DNA from: Xenorhabdus doucetiae | Lineage (GTDB): Bacteria; Pseudomonadota; Gammaproteobacteria; Enterobacterales; Enterobacteriaceae | Length of the DNA: 64,000 nt | Assembly: GCF_000968195.1 (NCBI RefSeq) | Contig: NZ_FO704550.1 | Location: forward strand, 1,736,001 to 1,800,000 | Reading direction: 5' to 3' | Program-made: the position numbers and the translations under genes | In this document: piece after piece, positions 9,026 through 18,960 of the stretch | Position numbering within the stretch: position 1 is the stretch's first letter | Layout: each line of letters opens with the position of its first letter | Notes under the pieces: model-generated | The model's input: only the letters and a program-made list of their open reading frames with translations | What the model was told of the DNA's origin: nothing | Databases searched by the model: none

Positions 9026-9933
9026 GGCTGGTTTTCCTTTTGCTTTGGACTTTGCCGTGGTGGGATATGATGATTATGTCCATAAAAGACGGCAGCACGT
9101 TCATCATCAGTAATGACGGTCAGCGAGCGTGGATCGTCATCCTCATGTAATTCAGGGCCGGAAAGATTAATATGGCGTAAGACACCACCGAAGGTCATTT
9201 CCAGATTTTTTTGAGTAAACGTGTTTTCTGTTCGGCCACTTGCGAGCACCGTTCGGTTGATCAAAATAACGTGATCACAAAATTCAGGGACGCTGCCGAG
9301 GTTATGCGTTGATACTAAGACCAGATGTCCTTCGTCACGTAAGTCACGAAGTAAATCAATAATGGCATTTTCTGTTTTAACGTCCACGCCAGTAAAAGGT
9401 TCATCCAGCAGTAAAACTCTCCCTTCTTGAGCCAATGCGCGGGCTAAAAATGCGCGTTTTTTCTGACCACCTGAAAGTTCACCAATTTGGCGATCACGCA
9501 GTTCTGCCAGCCCAACCCGTTCAAGGGCTTTATTGACAATGTCATGATCACGTTTACTGGGGCGGCGCAAGAATCCCATTTTCCCATAACGCCCCATCAT
9601 CACAACATCGGAAACCAGAACCGGAAAGTTCCAATCTACATCTTCAGTTTGAGGAACATAGGCGATGATATTTTGTTTTAATGCGGCTTTGATAGGTTGA
9701 TCGTTGAGGGTCACTTTTCCTTGTGAAGGCGTGACTAATCCCATGATTGTTTTGAATAATGTGGATTTTCCGCTGCCATTCATGCCAACCAGCGCACAAA
9801 TTGTGCCACCGGTAATATTAAAACTGGCATCGTAAATAGCCGTGTGGCCATTGTTATAAGTGACAGTGGCGCTATCCACAATTAAATGGGGCTGCCCAAA
9901 TGAGGGTGGGCGGTTTAACGATGAGCGATTCAT
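9022..9933 (-). CDS. yfeB: Metal ABC transporter ATPase YfeB/SitB
   Basis: ATP-hydrolysing subunit of the iron/manganese importer, 303 residues. Walker A is GMNGSGKST (50-58), the signature is LSGGQ (153-157), Walker B is LLLDEP (174-179), and the H-loop is in VLVSTHNLGS. The C-terminal extension contains a His-rich stretch (YGHNHHIPPRQ) common in this subfamily and possibly metal-sensing. It overlaps yfeA and yfeC by four bases each. Confidence 0.95.
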   Translation of the reverse strand: MNRSSLNRPPSFGQPHLIVDSATVTYNNGHTAIYDASFNITGGTICALVGMNGSGKSTLFKTIMGLVTPSQGKVTLNDQPIKAALKQNIIAYVPQTEDVDWNFPVLVSDVVMMGRYGKMGFLRRPSKRDHDIVNKALERVGLAELRDRQIGELSGGQKKRAFLARALAQEGRVLLLDEPFTGVDVKTENAIIDLLRDLRDEGHLVLVSTHNLGSVPEFCDHVILINRTVLASGRTENTFTQKNLEMTFGGVLRHINLSGPELHEDDDPRSLTVITDDERAAVFYGHNHHIPPRQSPKQKENQP

Positions 9934-10844
9934 TGATTAAATCCTTTTGCAATCGTGTCTACAGTGGTGTTAAGTAGATCAATATAAGTTGGAACAGGTC
10001 CTTTTTGAGTGGAAAGAGAGTCTACATAAAGCACTCCGCCATAACGGGCACCTGTTTCTTTACTGACTTGTTTTGCTGGTTTATCTGAAACCGTACTTTC
10101 ACTGAAGACAACCGGGATTTTATTGGCTCTTACCGTATCAATGACACGGCGAACCTGTTGAGGGGAGCCTTGTTCTTCAGCATTGATCGGCCATAAGTAG
10201 ACTTCCTTGAAACCATAATCTTGTGTGAGATAGCTGAAAGCGCCTTCACTGGTTACCAGCCAACGTTGTTCCTCAGGAATGCGAGAAAGGCGTTCTCTAA
10301 GAGGCGCATCCAGTTGCGCTATTTTTTCTGCATAAGCTTTGGCATTGCGATTATAAATTTCAGCATTCTCTGGATCGTGTTTGACAAACGCTTTACGGAT
10401 ATTTTCGATATAAATCAGCGCATTTTTTGGTGACATCCAGGCATGTGGATTAGGGTTTTTATTATAAGGCCCCTCACGAATCGGCAAAGGCGTAATACCT
10501 TCGGTTATCACCGCAGCAGGTATATCGGCCATATTTTCAAAAAAGCGTTCGAACCAGCGTTCTAAATTCAAGCCATTCCAGAGGATCAGGTCTGCACGCT
10601 GTGCTTTGATGATATCTTTGGGAGTGGGTTGGTAATCGTGGATTTCTGCACCGGGCTTTGTGATTGACTCAACAATTGCGGCATCCCCTGCGACATTTTG
10701 CGCTATATCTTGAATAATAGTAAATGTCGTCACCACCCTGAATTTTTTATCTGCATACGCTTGCTGACTGAATAAAGTCATAGTGAACAAAGCAATAACC
10801 AGGCTGAATATCGGAAAAGCAGAAAGCGAGTGTTTTTTGTCCAT
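9930..10844 (-). CDS. yfeA: Periplasmic iron/manganese-binding protein YfeA/SitA
   Basis: Solute-binding protein of cluster A-I that delivers Mn/Fe/Zn to YfeCD. It has 304 residues with an N-terminal signal peptide ending ...FSQQAYA (cleavage after residue 31). The four family metal ligands are at His69 (GAEIHDY), His134 (NPHAWMSP), Glu200 (TSEGAF) and Asp275 (YVDSLS); all are seven less than the Yersinia pestis YfeA positions 76/141/207/282, as I recall them. It is first in the four-gene operon, with a Fur box 36 bases upstream. Such systems support growth in metal-limited insect haemolymph; this last point is inference. Confidence 0.95.
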   Translation of the reverse strand: MDKKHSLSAFPIFSLVIALFTMTLFSQQAYADKKFRVVTTFTIIQDIAQNVAGDAAIVESITKPGAEIHDYQPTPKDIIKAQRADLILWNGLNLERWFERFFENMADIPAAVITEGITPLPIREGPYNKNPNPHAWMSPKNALIYIENIRKAFVKHDPENAEIYNRNAKAYAEKIAQLDAPLRERLSRIPEEQRWLVTSEGAFSYLTQDYGFKEVYLWPINAEEQGSPQQVRRVIDTVRANKIPVVFSESTVSDKPAKQVSKETGARYGGVLYVDSLSTQKGPVPTYIDLLNTTVDTIAKGFNQ

Positions 10845-10879
10845 TGTGATAAACCTTACTTGTCATAGACTTAATTATT

Positions 10880-10892
10880 GATAATGATTATC
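10880..10892 (-). promoter_or_regulatory. Fur box upstream of yfeABCD
   Basis: GATAAT-G-ATTATC is a perfect 6-1-6 Fur palindrome within a longer Fur-like stretch (about 10874-10894). It lies in the divergent yfeA/emtA gap, 36 bases before the yfeA ATG. Iron (Fur) repression is expected, as for yfe/sit operons elsewhere. No separate MntR site was recognised. Confidence 0.88.
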
Positions 10893-11136
10893 AGTACCAT
10901 TTGCATAAAGTCAAGGAGATAGCGGATGAAATTGATAATAGATTCGTAGATACTCCTTAAATTTCTGTTGATCGATATCGCAGTGACAGACTCATGCGAA
11001 CAAAAAATCAGCATTTTGTCCAGAGTTAACCATGATTAACAAAGAGATTTATTTTGATAAACAATAAAAAATATTTTTAGTTTAACAATAAAATTATATA
11101 TGCTTTATCGGGTTGATCTGAGTTAGGGGAAGTTGT

Positions 11137-11817
11137 GTGAAATTAAAATTCGTCTCTATTGCGCTGGTATTGTTACTGACGGGATGTGCAGGCCAACAAG
11201 GTCATCAATCGGATGTTAATAGGCCAACGACAGCAAAGCGTATGCCTGATAGCAATAATGCAGTTTTTGGTTCTCTTAAACTTTCCAAGAAATCTGAACC
11301 AACACCATTTGATAGTTTTATTCAGAAAGCTGCAAAACGTTATGGTATTGATGAAACCCTTATCAAAGCGATTATTCAGGTAGAATCTGGTTTTCGTCCA
11401 GAGGTTATCAGTAAATCGAATGCGGTTGGCTTAATGCAGATCAAAGCGTCCACGGCCGGGCGGGATGCTTATAGAATGAAAGGAAAATCAGGGCAACCAA
11501 CGGTACGTGAGTTGAAAGATCCTGAAACCAACATTGATCTTGGTACAGCGTATATTAGCATCTTGAGAAAACAGCATTTAGAAGGTATTTCCAATCCGGA
11601 AACGCTGTATTATGCAACGATAGTCGCTTATGTAAATGGTGCAGGCGCATTATTGCGAACGTTTGATTCAAACCGGACGTTAGCAATTAATAAAATTAAT
11701 CGAATGACACCCAATGAGTTCTATCAATATGTGCAAAATAATCATCCCGCACCACAGGCTTCACGTTATTTATGGAAAGTGAAAAATGCTTATCGTGCGT
11801 TTGGAATAATTCAATAG
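11137..11817 (+). CDS. emtA: Membrane-bound lytic murein transglycosylase EmtA (MltE)
   Basis: Outer-membrane lipoprotein endo-transglycosylase cleaving peptidoglycan glycan strands. It starts at GTG 11137 with AGGGGA seven bases upstream. The lipobox LLTGC puts the acylated Cys at residue 17. The SLT fold has catalytic Glu83 in IIQVESGFRPEV, followed by SKSNAVGLMQIKAST, and the EmtA-specific VAYVNGAGALLRTF and NHPAPQASRYLWKV blocks. It has 226 residues against about 203 in E. coli; the extra length is a low-complexity linker after the lipobox (about residues 18-55). It is a single gene transcribed away from yfeA. Confidence 0.92.
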   Translation: MKLKFVSIALVLLLTGCAGQQGHQSDVNRPTTAKRMPDSNNAVFGSLKLSKKSEPTPFDSFIQKAAKRYGIDETLIKAIIQVESGFRPEVISKSNAVGLMQIKASTAGRDAYRMKGKSGQPTVRELKDPETNIDLGTAYISILRKQHLEGISNPETLYYATIVAYVNGAGALLRTFDSNRTLAINKINRMTPNEFYQYVQNNHPAPQASRYLWKVKNAYRAFGIIQ

Positions 11818-12302
11818 TTCTTTGTAAATCATAAATATTACAATTTTGAAATAAATATTTTAGAAGCCATATTAATTATTATTATTTAATTAAAGATACC
11901 CTTGATAATTTTTAGCTTAAATTATGTCCTGAATAAAATAATCTGCTCAATAAAAAATAATTATCAGCCGATAGAAAAAAGTGATTTGAATTAATTTTAT
12001 GGAAAGGGCATTTTATATAGCGCTCTTATATTAATAGCAGTGATGAAAAAATATGAAACCTTTGAGGTTGGTGAATATTAAATATGTTTTAATGACAATA
12101 TTCAATTATATGATTTATAAATGGTATTACGTTTGAAATCTCACCTATATTTATCATTTTATTAGAGCTAAAAAATATAAGATGGTAATATAAAAGATAA
12201 CTTTACTTATCCAAGATTTTTATTTGTAATTTTAGTTCCTGTTGTTAATGCTGTCGAAAATATTAAAAATCCTAATGCAGAAAAATCATAAAGAGGTATT
12301 CA
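11818..12302. other. AT-rich intergenic region
   Basis: This is 485 bases of very AT-rich DNA with no convincing ORF, hairpin terminator or RNA gene on either strand. It marks the boundary between core genome and the AT-rich accessory island, and presumably holds the promoter of the next gene (AAAGAGG ribosome site at 12290-12296). Confidence 0.6.
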
Positions 12303-13319
12303 ATGACAAACTTAGCAAAAATAGAACTCTCTCCACCTGTGTTTCCTCAGGCAAATGGGACGGATACCATTAATATGCATGATGTTCATGTAATGGGGAA
12401 TAGATATTTATTAATGAATGTTGGAAAGTATGTTGATGAAGAAATTGGCGATGAAATCGTTGGTTATCTTCGTTTTAATGATGGTAGTGTTATAACATCG
12501 ACTCCATACTATATCACTCCAGATAAACAGGATTTTTCTCCCTATTCGTTACTATTTCCTGTGGATGAAATCACGCGATATGGATCTTATCAAGCCCAAT
12601 ATAAAATAATTAGTCATGGGAACGAACGAGATTCACCAGCGGTGAATATTAATCTTGTATTTTCAGATTCATCGAATTTATCTGATAGTCTCCCCAGTGT
12701 TCCAGAAGCGACAGGAAATCAAGGTAACCTGCTGACAAAAGGTGATTATTATCGGTTAGATCAATTAAAAGTCAATGTACCGGTTTATGAGGGAATGGCT
12801 CCAGGTCATACTGTCAAGGTTTTGTGGCAAGGGCGTCGAAAAGATATTACATACTCAACGCCAACTCAGACAGTAAATGAAGTTACGCCGCTGACATTCT
12901 ATATTCCTCGTCTGGAGTTTATTGACAATATAGGCGATACAGTGCAAATACGGTTTGCGGTAGAAAGAACGTCCGACAACTATATTGGGTACTCAGGCGC
13001 TTTCAGCCTTGAGATTGAAGGGCAATATCTTGATTTACCCGCGCCAAATCTTAACTACAATTTCTATGATGGCTCGATTCAAGTAATTATAAGTTATCCT
13101 GATATGACACTAGATCAAACAGTTGAGATTCGCTTGGTAGGTCAAACAATGAGGCAGACGAATTATCAAAGAGTTGACAATGTACAGCAGGTAATAATAG
13201 ATATTCCTTCTGATTGGGCACAAGAAAACCGGGGGCAGTTGGTTCTGATTGATTACGCCGTAGGTGATATATATGGAAATAAATATAGATTCTCCCATAT
13301 ATTAAGGAGAGTTCTATAA
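12303..13319 (+). CDS. Uncharacterised protein of repeated Ig-like beta domains
   Basis: I do not recognise a named family. The 338 residues have no signal peptide or membrane segment. They appear to form three beta-sandwich units of about 100 residues (roughly 5-120, 125-245, 248-338). Units 1 and 2 share a pattern: an aromatic-rich start, GDxI/GHTVxVLW, a polar linker, then PLxFxIP and GxxVxxxYxV...S, ending V/LxIxG. The second unit (LKVNVPVYEGM ... PLTFYIPRLEF ... YSGAFSLEIEG) resembles the third domain of the four paralogous proteins at 19.3-25.9 kb, which suggests a shared module. It lies directly upstream of the inverse autotransporter but has its own strong terminator. Localisation and role are unknown. 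Confidence 0.7.
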   Translation: MTNLAKIELSPPVFPQANGTDTINMHDVHVMGNRYLLMNVGKYVDEEIGDEIVGYLRFNDGSVITSTPYYITPDKQDFSPYSLLFPVDEITRYGSYQAQYKIISHGNERDSPAVNINLVFSDSSNLSDSLPSVPEATGNQGNLLTKGDYYRLDQLKVNVPVYEGMAPGHTVKVLWQGRRKDITYSTPTQTVNEVTPLTFYIPRLEFIDNIGDTVQIRFAVERTSDNYIGYSGAFSLEIEGQYLDLPAPNLNYNFYDGSIQVIISYPDMTLDQTVEIRLVGQTMRQTNYQRVDNVQQVIIDIPSDWAQENRGQLVLIDYAVGDIYGNKYRFSHILRRVL

Positions 13320-13357
13320 CATATATAGTAAAATATAAATAAGTGATTCTGGTCTCT

Positions 13358-13397
13358 AACAAACCTCGTTTAGCCTAACGAGGTTTGTTTTTATTTT
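13358..13397 (+). terminator. Strong rho-independent terminator
   Basis: AACAAACCTCGTT (13358-13370) pairs perfectly with AACGAGGTTTGTT (13377-13389), loop TAGCCT. A T-rich tail runs to 13397. It separates the Ig-like gene from the autotransporter gene. Confidence 0.93.
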
Positions 13398-13445
13398 TGG
13401 CTAGGTAAAGACTTGCCTAAAATAATCAGTATCTTAAATTATACA

Positions 13446-13485
13446 TTATTAAAAATAGTTATCACACAATAACTATTTTTAATAA
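13446..13485. promoter_or_regulatory. 17-bp perfect inverted repeat upstream of the inverse autotransporter
   Basis: TTATTAAAAATAGTTAT at 13446-13462 is followed by a CACACA spacer and its exact complement at 13469-13485. No T tract follows, so it is not a standard terminator. It lies 57 bases before the gene start; operator or 5' leader hairpin are both possible. Confidence 0.6.
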
Positions 13486-13541
13486 CGCAAAAATAAAATA
13501 TACAGCTAGTATCACAATAGGAGTAGATCCGAACTATTTTA

Positions 13542-16500
13542 ATGAGTGGGTGTGAGTGTAGCCATAAATTTCAGTTAACATCAAAATATCTAAGGTGTTT
13601 TTATATGTTATCACATATTGGCAAGGGTATATTTGTATTCTTTTTTCTTTACACATTATTGATACCTTATACGATAACGCACTCATTTGCGGATGGAGAT
13701 CTAGCATCTGCAAAAATATACATGCCAGAAACAGATAAGAAAGATAATGTAGACATTCGAGTTAATGAATCAAGTAAAAAATATCTGAACTCGAATGCGC
13801 ATAAAGAAAATAGTTCTGGAAAAGACAACCAAGCATCATATCCTAATACGCCAAGTGTTATCGCTAAAAACATCCAAATGGCAGGCAATATCCTGTCATC
13901 TTCACCTTCAGAACTGGCAGAACAAGCCAAATCCTACGCCGTGGGCAAATTTAACAGCACCATCTCTTCCGAAACACAAAAATGGCTATCCCAATTTGGG
14001 ACAGCCAAAATTAACTTTGGGCTGGATAGAAAAGGAACTCTAAAAAATAATTCACTCGCTTTATTATTGCCACTTTATGACAATAAAGTCGATTGGCTGT
14101 TTTTTTCTCAACTGGGTTATCGCAACAAAGACAGCCGAAATACCATTAACGTGGGATTAGGCGGGCGTTATTTTTATCAGGACTGGATGTATGGCCTGAA
14201 TACCTTTTATGACTACGATCTTACGGGTAAAAATCAGCGTCTGGGCTTGGGGGGAGAAATATGGGGAGACTATATTAAATTTTCCGCCAATAGCTATTAC
14301 CGTTTAAGTAATTGGCAAAACTCACGGAATTTTAAGGATTTCCATGAACGCCCTGCCAACGGTTATGACATTAATGGGGAATTCTTCTTGCCCGCTTACC
14401 CAAATCTGGGAGCCAAACTGGCCTATGAGCAATATTTTGGCGACAACGTGACCTTATTCAATCGTGATACTAAACAGAAAAACCCCAATCTGGCTAAACT
14501 GGGGCTGACTTATACGCCTGTCCCACTCTTCACTCTGGGTGTGGATTATAAACAAGGGGGAAGCGGGCACAGTGAAACCCAGTTCTTGGCGAATTTAAGT
14601 TATAAATTAGGTGTCCCCCTGAATGTGCAATTATCACCTGAAAACGTGGCCTCAATGCGTACACTGGCGGGCAGCCGTTATGATTTGGTGGAACGAAATA
14701 ATAATATTGTGCTTGATCACCAGAAAATTCCCATCGTTCAACTCTTCTTACCGGAAACAATCACGGGTTATAGTCAGGAGCAGCACGATATTACGGTTAA
14801 GTTATCTTCCAATACTGCCGTTAAGCAGATTCATTGGGCAACGAACGAAGATTTTGCCAAGCATGGTGGCAAACTCTCTTCCCGTGTCGGTAATACCATC
14901 ACCGTCACCCTGCCGAAATATTTATCCGGCGACAACCAAAATAACAATTACCCCATTTATGCCCTTGCTGAACTGGAAAATAACCAAAAATCAGTACCCG
15001 TTGAAATGCGCGTGATTGTCCGCCCCTTTATGCTGCAAAAACGGGAAGAACCTAACTTCACCCCAGCAGGACCATTGTCGGCGACGGGGGATAAAAAAGA
15101 CGGGTATACGTTTAATCCGGTGATTACTTTTGATACAGCCCATAGAACACCGATAAAAAATACCACTATTAACCACGTTCAGTGGCTAACCGATCCGAAA
15201 ACCGGCGCGGATTCTGGCTTACAGTTTATTGACTGGGAGCAATCAGACGCAGTTGAAATTGATGAGAATGGGCATTTTAAACGTAAGCCTACCTTAATTA
15301 GTACTCAGCCACATAAAGGTGTCAAAGTGTACCTGCAACTGGATGGTCAACCGCCGCAATTTGTGGGTGAGGTCAGTTTTGATGAAAAACCCGCTAGTTT
15401 TCATGTGGGTAAAGTCACCGTTTCTCCGGCAGTACCGTCACTCATCGCCGATGGTTCTCAAACTTACACCTACAGTGCAGTTATTTTAGATGACAATAAT
15501 AACCCAGCGAAAAGTCAGAAAATTGCTGATGTGAACTGGAGCAAAGATAAGGATCAAGCCGGACTGATTTGGCATCCATCAAATGGCGATGTTACAACAG
15601 ATGAAGAGGGAAAATTAACGGCAACCGCAACCTTGGCCAGTACGGTGGCAATCAAGGATGTCTTGGTTTCACTGGCAATTGGCAACCAAAAACCGGTGCC
15701 AGCAGAACATCCTGTGTCTTTTACTGCGGATATTGTAGTTACCCAAGATTATCACATTAAAGGGGATATTCAGGTTGATCCGTCAGGGACTTTAACGGCA
15801 GATGGCCAGCAAAAATATACCTATACGGCGGTTATTGTCGGGGTTGATGGAAAACCTGTTCAAAATACAAAAATAACGAATGCGGTATGGAATATCGATT
15901 CTCCACAAGGGGCTGGCGAGCTTAATTTGGATCAATCCGATATGGAAATAAAGGGAGACGGGAAATTAAGCGCAACCTTAACCAGTAATAAGGCATTCAA
16001 CGGGGTTGTCGTTTCACTCACGATTGGAAACCACAAGCCCGTTCAAGCAAAGGCGGTAGATTTCAAACCGGAACAGATATCGGCGATAGACGTCAAACCA
16101 GCAAGTCCTCTATTGGTGAATAAAATTTCTACCCTGACGGTCAGAGTGAATGATGCTACGGGTAAAAATCCGGAGGCGAATAAGACCGTTAACTGGACGA
16201 TAACGTCCGATAAGAATGGCGTAACACTAAACCCAACAAGCAGTACAACCAATGCTCAGGGTTACGCGACTACAACATTGACCAGTACTCAGGCTAAAAC
16301 TGTTACGATAGAGGCCGCAGTGGAAGGTATTGCAACAAAGAAATCTGTAGATGTGGAATTTAAATGGCCAACCATTCAAAAACCAACATTTACCCCAACA
16401 ACGGGAACAGTTCCTCCGGATGCAGATAAGAATTCTCAAGACGCTTACCACTATACGGCGATTGTGCTGGGTGCTGATGGTAAGCCTTATACAGGGCAAG

Positions 16501-17753
16501 AGATTAAATTTAAATGGCAGTTGAAGCCTGTGGCACAGGGGAATGCGCAAGATACTTGGTTGTCAGAGGCAGGGGAAATGACAGTGAAACCTGATGGAAC
16601 ATTGCAAGTTGACCTGATGAGCAAGCAGAAAAGCCCTGTAGTGAAAGGTGCAGTCGTGTGCCTTGCTGTTGTTGACCAAAATTCGGTTGCAATTCCAGTA
16701 ACAGAAGAATGTGCTGATTCTGTAGAATTTAAGCCAGAAAGTGTAAAGATAGTTAGTCTTACTACTGATTTTGATCCTACTAAAACACTCAAAGAAGGTA
16801 ATGGCAATGCGTCTTATACTTATACGGCAAAAGTTGTTAGGGCAGACGGTACTCCGCTACCTGACGGGCATGAGGTAGAAAACGTTAAGTGGGATTTTGA
16901 TCTTAAGCCTAATACCTATAATGGTAAGCCTGAGTGGGAAATTAAAAGTGATAATATAGTCAAAAACGGTCAACTTACGGCTACATTAACCAGTAATGTT
17001 GGTATTGGTGATATTAATAGTGGTCAGGTTACTGATGGCTTGAAGGTAATCTTATCGGCACCGGATGGAGGGAAAACTTCTTCTAAGGAAGCTGGGCCGG
17101 TTGCTTTTGAGCCAGTGACTCAGACAGACGCATGGATTAAGGTATTCAGTGATAAAAAACCTGATGGAATTATATTTAGAGAACAAAATAGGCCTTATAA
17201 CGCGTTCAAGGGATTGAAAGGACAATTGGTAGATAAATTAACGGGAGAACCGATTTCCAAAGTTGGCGATAATGTTACGGTTACAGGTGGTGATATTGCT
17301 GATATTGGTCAACTTGACTCGCCTGATAAGGGGGTGATTAGTTTCCTGATTCCATCTGGAAAAATAACTTTGAAAATGACCGTTAAAAAAGACAATAATG
17401 CTAAGTATAGGTATGGTTATGATTTTAATATAAAAAAGTTTTTTTTATCCAATTCTTCAAACAACTTGATTACAACTTCTTCTAATGAAGACTGTACTAA
17501 TGGTGATCCAACTAATGCGATAAAAAATGTTAGTGATATTGATTTGTTTGATGGGAATACTTCTTTAACGAAGGAATTTCCGCACAGTTTTAATTGGGGA
17601 ATATTAGATATTTTTGATCCTTCTGGAAAAGTTTCAATTATTGTTCCAACTAATCCGGGAGGTTCAACTAAGTATTTATTTGACCTCCACAGTGACCAAA
17701 AAGTCAGTGGTAATCAGTCAGGATATCTACTGTGTGTATATAATGTTAGCTAA
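13542..17753 (+). CDS. Inverse autotransporter (invasin/intimin family, type Ve secretion) with Ig-like repeats
   Basis: Outer-membrane adhesin/invasin of 1403 residues. A long hydrophobic signal region ends near HSFADGD (about residue 51). A helical segment SSPSELAEQAKSYAVGKFNS leads into the 12-strand beta-barrel domain (about 130-385), with hallmarks KINFGLD, LFFSQLGYRNKDSRNT, YGLNTFYDYDLTG, RLGLGGE and YDLVERNNNIVLD, all like Yersinia invasin. About six to seven Big_1/Ig-like repeats follow (about 395-1200), many with TYTxAVxxxDGKPxxxxxI. A C-terminal domain contains two distant Cys, possibly a disulfide. No LysM domain is visible. ATG 13542 gives an extended signal peptide as in intimin; ATG 13605 has a better ribosome site (AAGGTG). 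Host-cell or matrix adhesion is the family role; the target is unknown. Confidence 0.9.
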   Translation: MSGCECSHKFQLTSKYLRCFYMLSHIGKGIFVFFFLYTLLIPYTITHSFADGDLASAKIYMPETDKKDNVDIRVNESSKKYLNSNAHKENSSGKDNQASYPNTPSVIAKNIQMAGNILSSSPSELAEQAKSYAVGKFNSTISSETQKWLSQFGTAKINFGLDRKGTLKNNSLALLLPLYDNKVDWLFFSQLGYRNKDSRNTINVGLGGRYFYQDWMYGLNTFYDYDLTGKNQRLGLGGEIWGDYIKFSANSYYRLSNWQNSRNFKDFHERPANGYDINGEFFLPAYPNLGAKLAYEQYFGDNVTLFNRDTKQKNPNLAKLGLTYTPVPLFTLGVDYKQGGSGHSETQFLANLSYKLGVPLNVQLSPENVASMRTLAGSRYDLVERNNNIVLDHQKIPIVQLFLPETITGYSQEQHDITVKLSSNTAVKQIHWATNEDFAKHGGKLSSRVGNTITVTLPKYLSGDNQNNNYPIYALAELENNQKSVPVEMRVIVRPFMLQKREEPNFTPAGPLSATGDKKDGYTFNPVITFDTAHRTPIKNTTINHVQWLTDPKTGADSGLQFIDWEQSDAVEIDENGHFKRKPTLISTQPHKGVKVYLQLDGQPPQFVGEVSFDEKPASFHVGKVTVSPAVPSLIADGSQTYTYSAVILDDNNNPAKSQKIADVNWSKDKDQAGLIWHPSNGDVTTDEEGKLTATATLASTVAIKDVLVSLAIGNQKPVPAEHPVSFTADIVVTQDYHIKGDIQVDPSGTLTADGQQKYTYTAVIVGVDGKPVQNTKITNAVWNIDSPQGAGELNLDQSDMEIKGDGKLSATLTSNKAFNGVVVSLTIGNHKPVQAKAVDFKPEQISAIDVKPASPLLVNKISTLTVRVNDATGKNPEANKTVNWTITSDKNGVTLNPTSSTTNAQGYATTTLTSTQAKTVTIEAAVEGIATKKSVDVEFKWPTIQKPTFTPTTGTVPPDADKNSQDAYHYTAIVLGADGKPYTGQEIKFKWQLKPVAQGNAQDTWLSEAGEMTVKPDGTLQVDLMSKQKSPVVKGAVVCLAVVDQNSVAIPVTEECADSVEFKPESVKIVSLTTDFDPTKTLKEGNGNASYTYTAKVVRADGTPLPDGHEVENVKWDFDLKPNTYNGKPEWEIKSDNIVKNGQLTATLTSNVGIGDINSGQVTDGLKVILSAPDGGKTSSKEAGPVAFEPVTQTDAWIKVFSDKKPDGIIFREQNRPYNAFKGLKGQLVDKLTGEPISKVGDNVTVTGGDIADIGQLDSPDKGVISFLIPSGKITLKMTVKKDNNAKYRYGYDFNIKKFFLSNSSNNLITTSSNEDCTNGDPTNAIKNVSDIDLFDGNTSLTKEFPHSFNWGILDIFDPSGKVSIIVPTNPGGSTKYLFDLHSDQKVSGNQSGYLLCVYNVS

Positions 17754-17778
17754 ATAGCGTTTCGAAATGATAGGAATA

Positions 17779-17811
17779 AATCTTGTCCCGTGAGGTGCGG
17801 GAGACAAGATT
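17779..17811 (+). terminator. Hairpin after the inverse autotransporter gene
   Basis: AATCTTGT-CCCG pairs with CGGG-AG-ACAAGATT (two-base bulge), loop TGAGGTG. It is GC-rich but lacks a following T run, so it may be a terminator only with other factors, or an mRNA 3' stabiliser. Confidence 0.5.
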
Positions 17812-17879
17812 GCGAACGATCACTATTATGAAAATTTCTTTAGGTATGTTAAGTTAATCAGATAAACTATCTGCATTAC

Positions 17880-18960
17880 TGTTACAATCGATAACACGAT
17901 AACCTGATTTTCTGCCTGTCCTTATGAAATCGAAGATAATACTTTCTGAGCCTGAACGAATAACATTGCAACAACTCGCTTTGAATCATCCCCACCGGGA
18001 TATCCGTACGCGAGGAACGGGTTTGCTCATGCTTGCCAGAGGGAGCAAGCCGTCCCAGATCACCGCTGAAATAGGATGCAGTCTCCGGGTTATCTATAAT
18101 TGGGTTCACATGTGGCACAATTCAGGGATAGCGGGATTATTAGGCGGTCATGCTGGAGGCCGGTATCTCGCTATGACGCCTGAAATGATTGCCACTGCGG
18201 TCGAAGCTGCCTGTGCAGAGTCCCTAACTCTCGCACGGATAGCCCAGTGCGTTGAGGCAAAGCATGGGCCCCTGCCTTGTACGCTTGAAACGCTGGCAAA
18301 TACCCTGAAAAAGCAGGGGCTCACCTATAAACGCACCCGTCTATCGCTTAAAAAAAGCGTAACGAAACGGAGTTTGCTAACAAATCCGCCTTGCTGAATA
18401 AAATTAAGGCTGGAGCACAGTTAGGCCATTACCGTTTGGTCTATTTTGATGAGGCGGGTTTTGCCGCATCTCCTCCGGTGCAATATGGATGGAGTCCACG
18501 GGGTAAGCCCCATGAAACTGAGCCTCAAGAGCATGACAGGCGGTCAGTTCTGGGGGCGTTAAATTACACGGATAACACGCTGTTTTACCAGACAACGTCA
18601 GGCAGTATCACGCGAGATGACGTGATTGATTTTTTAGAGCAGCTCGCCCAACAGGGGGGACAACCGCCTGACATTTTTAGTGTTGGGTAATGCGCGTATC
18701 CATCACGGGATTGAAGAAAAAATCAGAAATAGCTGGTTACGAGAACACAACCTGTTTTTATTCTACCTTCCCGCCTACAGCCCAGAGCTGAATTTGATTG
18801 AAATCGTCTGGAAACAAGCCAAATACCATTGGCGACGTTTTATCACTTGGACTCAGGAGACAATGGAGAATGAATTAAATACGTTATTGGGCGGTTATGG
18901 TAACCAATTTGCAATTAATTTCTCTTGAGTGCTTAATAACTAATCTGGATTTTATAATTA
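17880..18960 (+). mobile_element. IS630-family insertion sequence (approximate limits)
   Basis: Extent is estimated from the transposase plus short flanks; I could not define terminal inverted repeats or the TA target duplication by eye. It separates the inverse autotransporter gene from the paralogous array. Confidence 0.6.
17924..18928 (+). pseudogene. IS630-family transposase, broken
   Basis: Three ORF pieces form one DDE transposase: 17924-18397 (HTH part; SLRVIYNWVHMW), 18391-18690 (VYFDEAGF, first catalytic Asp) and 18680-18928 (NARIHH and YSPELNLIEIVWK, with the third acidic residue). The first junction lies on an A7-G run after CTT (about 18330-18337), where a -1 slip restores KKRNETEF...LLNKIK; programmed -1 frameshifting is known in this IS family. 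The second junction needs one base fewer in the G6 run at 18654-18659 to restore TFLVLGNARIHH, and is not programmed-looking. The usual VLDNA motif reads VLGNA, so the second catalytic Asp is also lost. The copy is therefore doubly dead. Terminal repeats were not confidently found. Confidence 0.85.
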
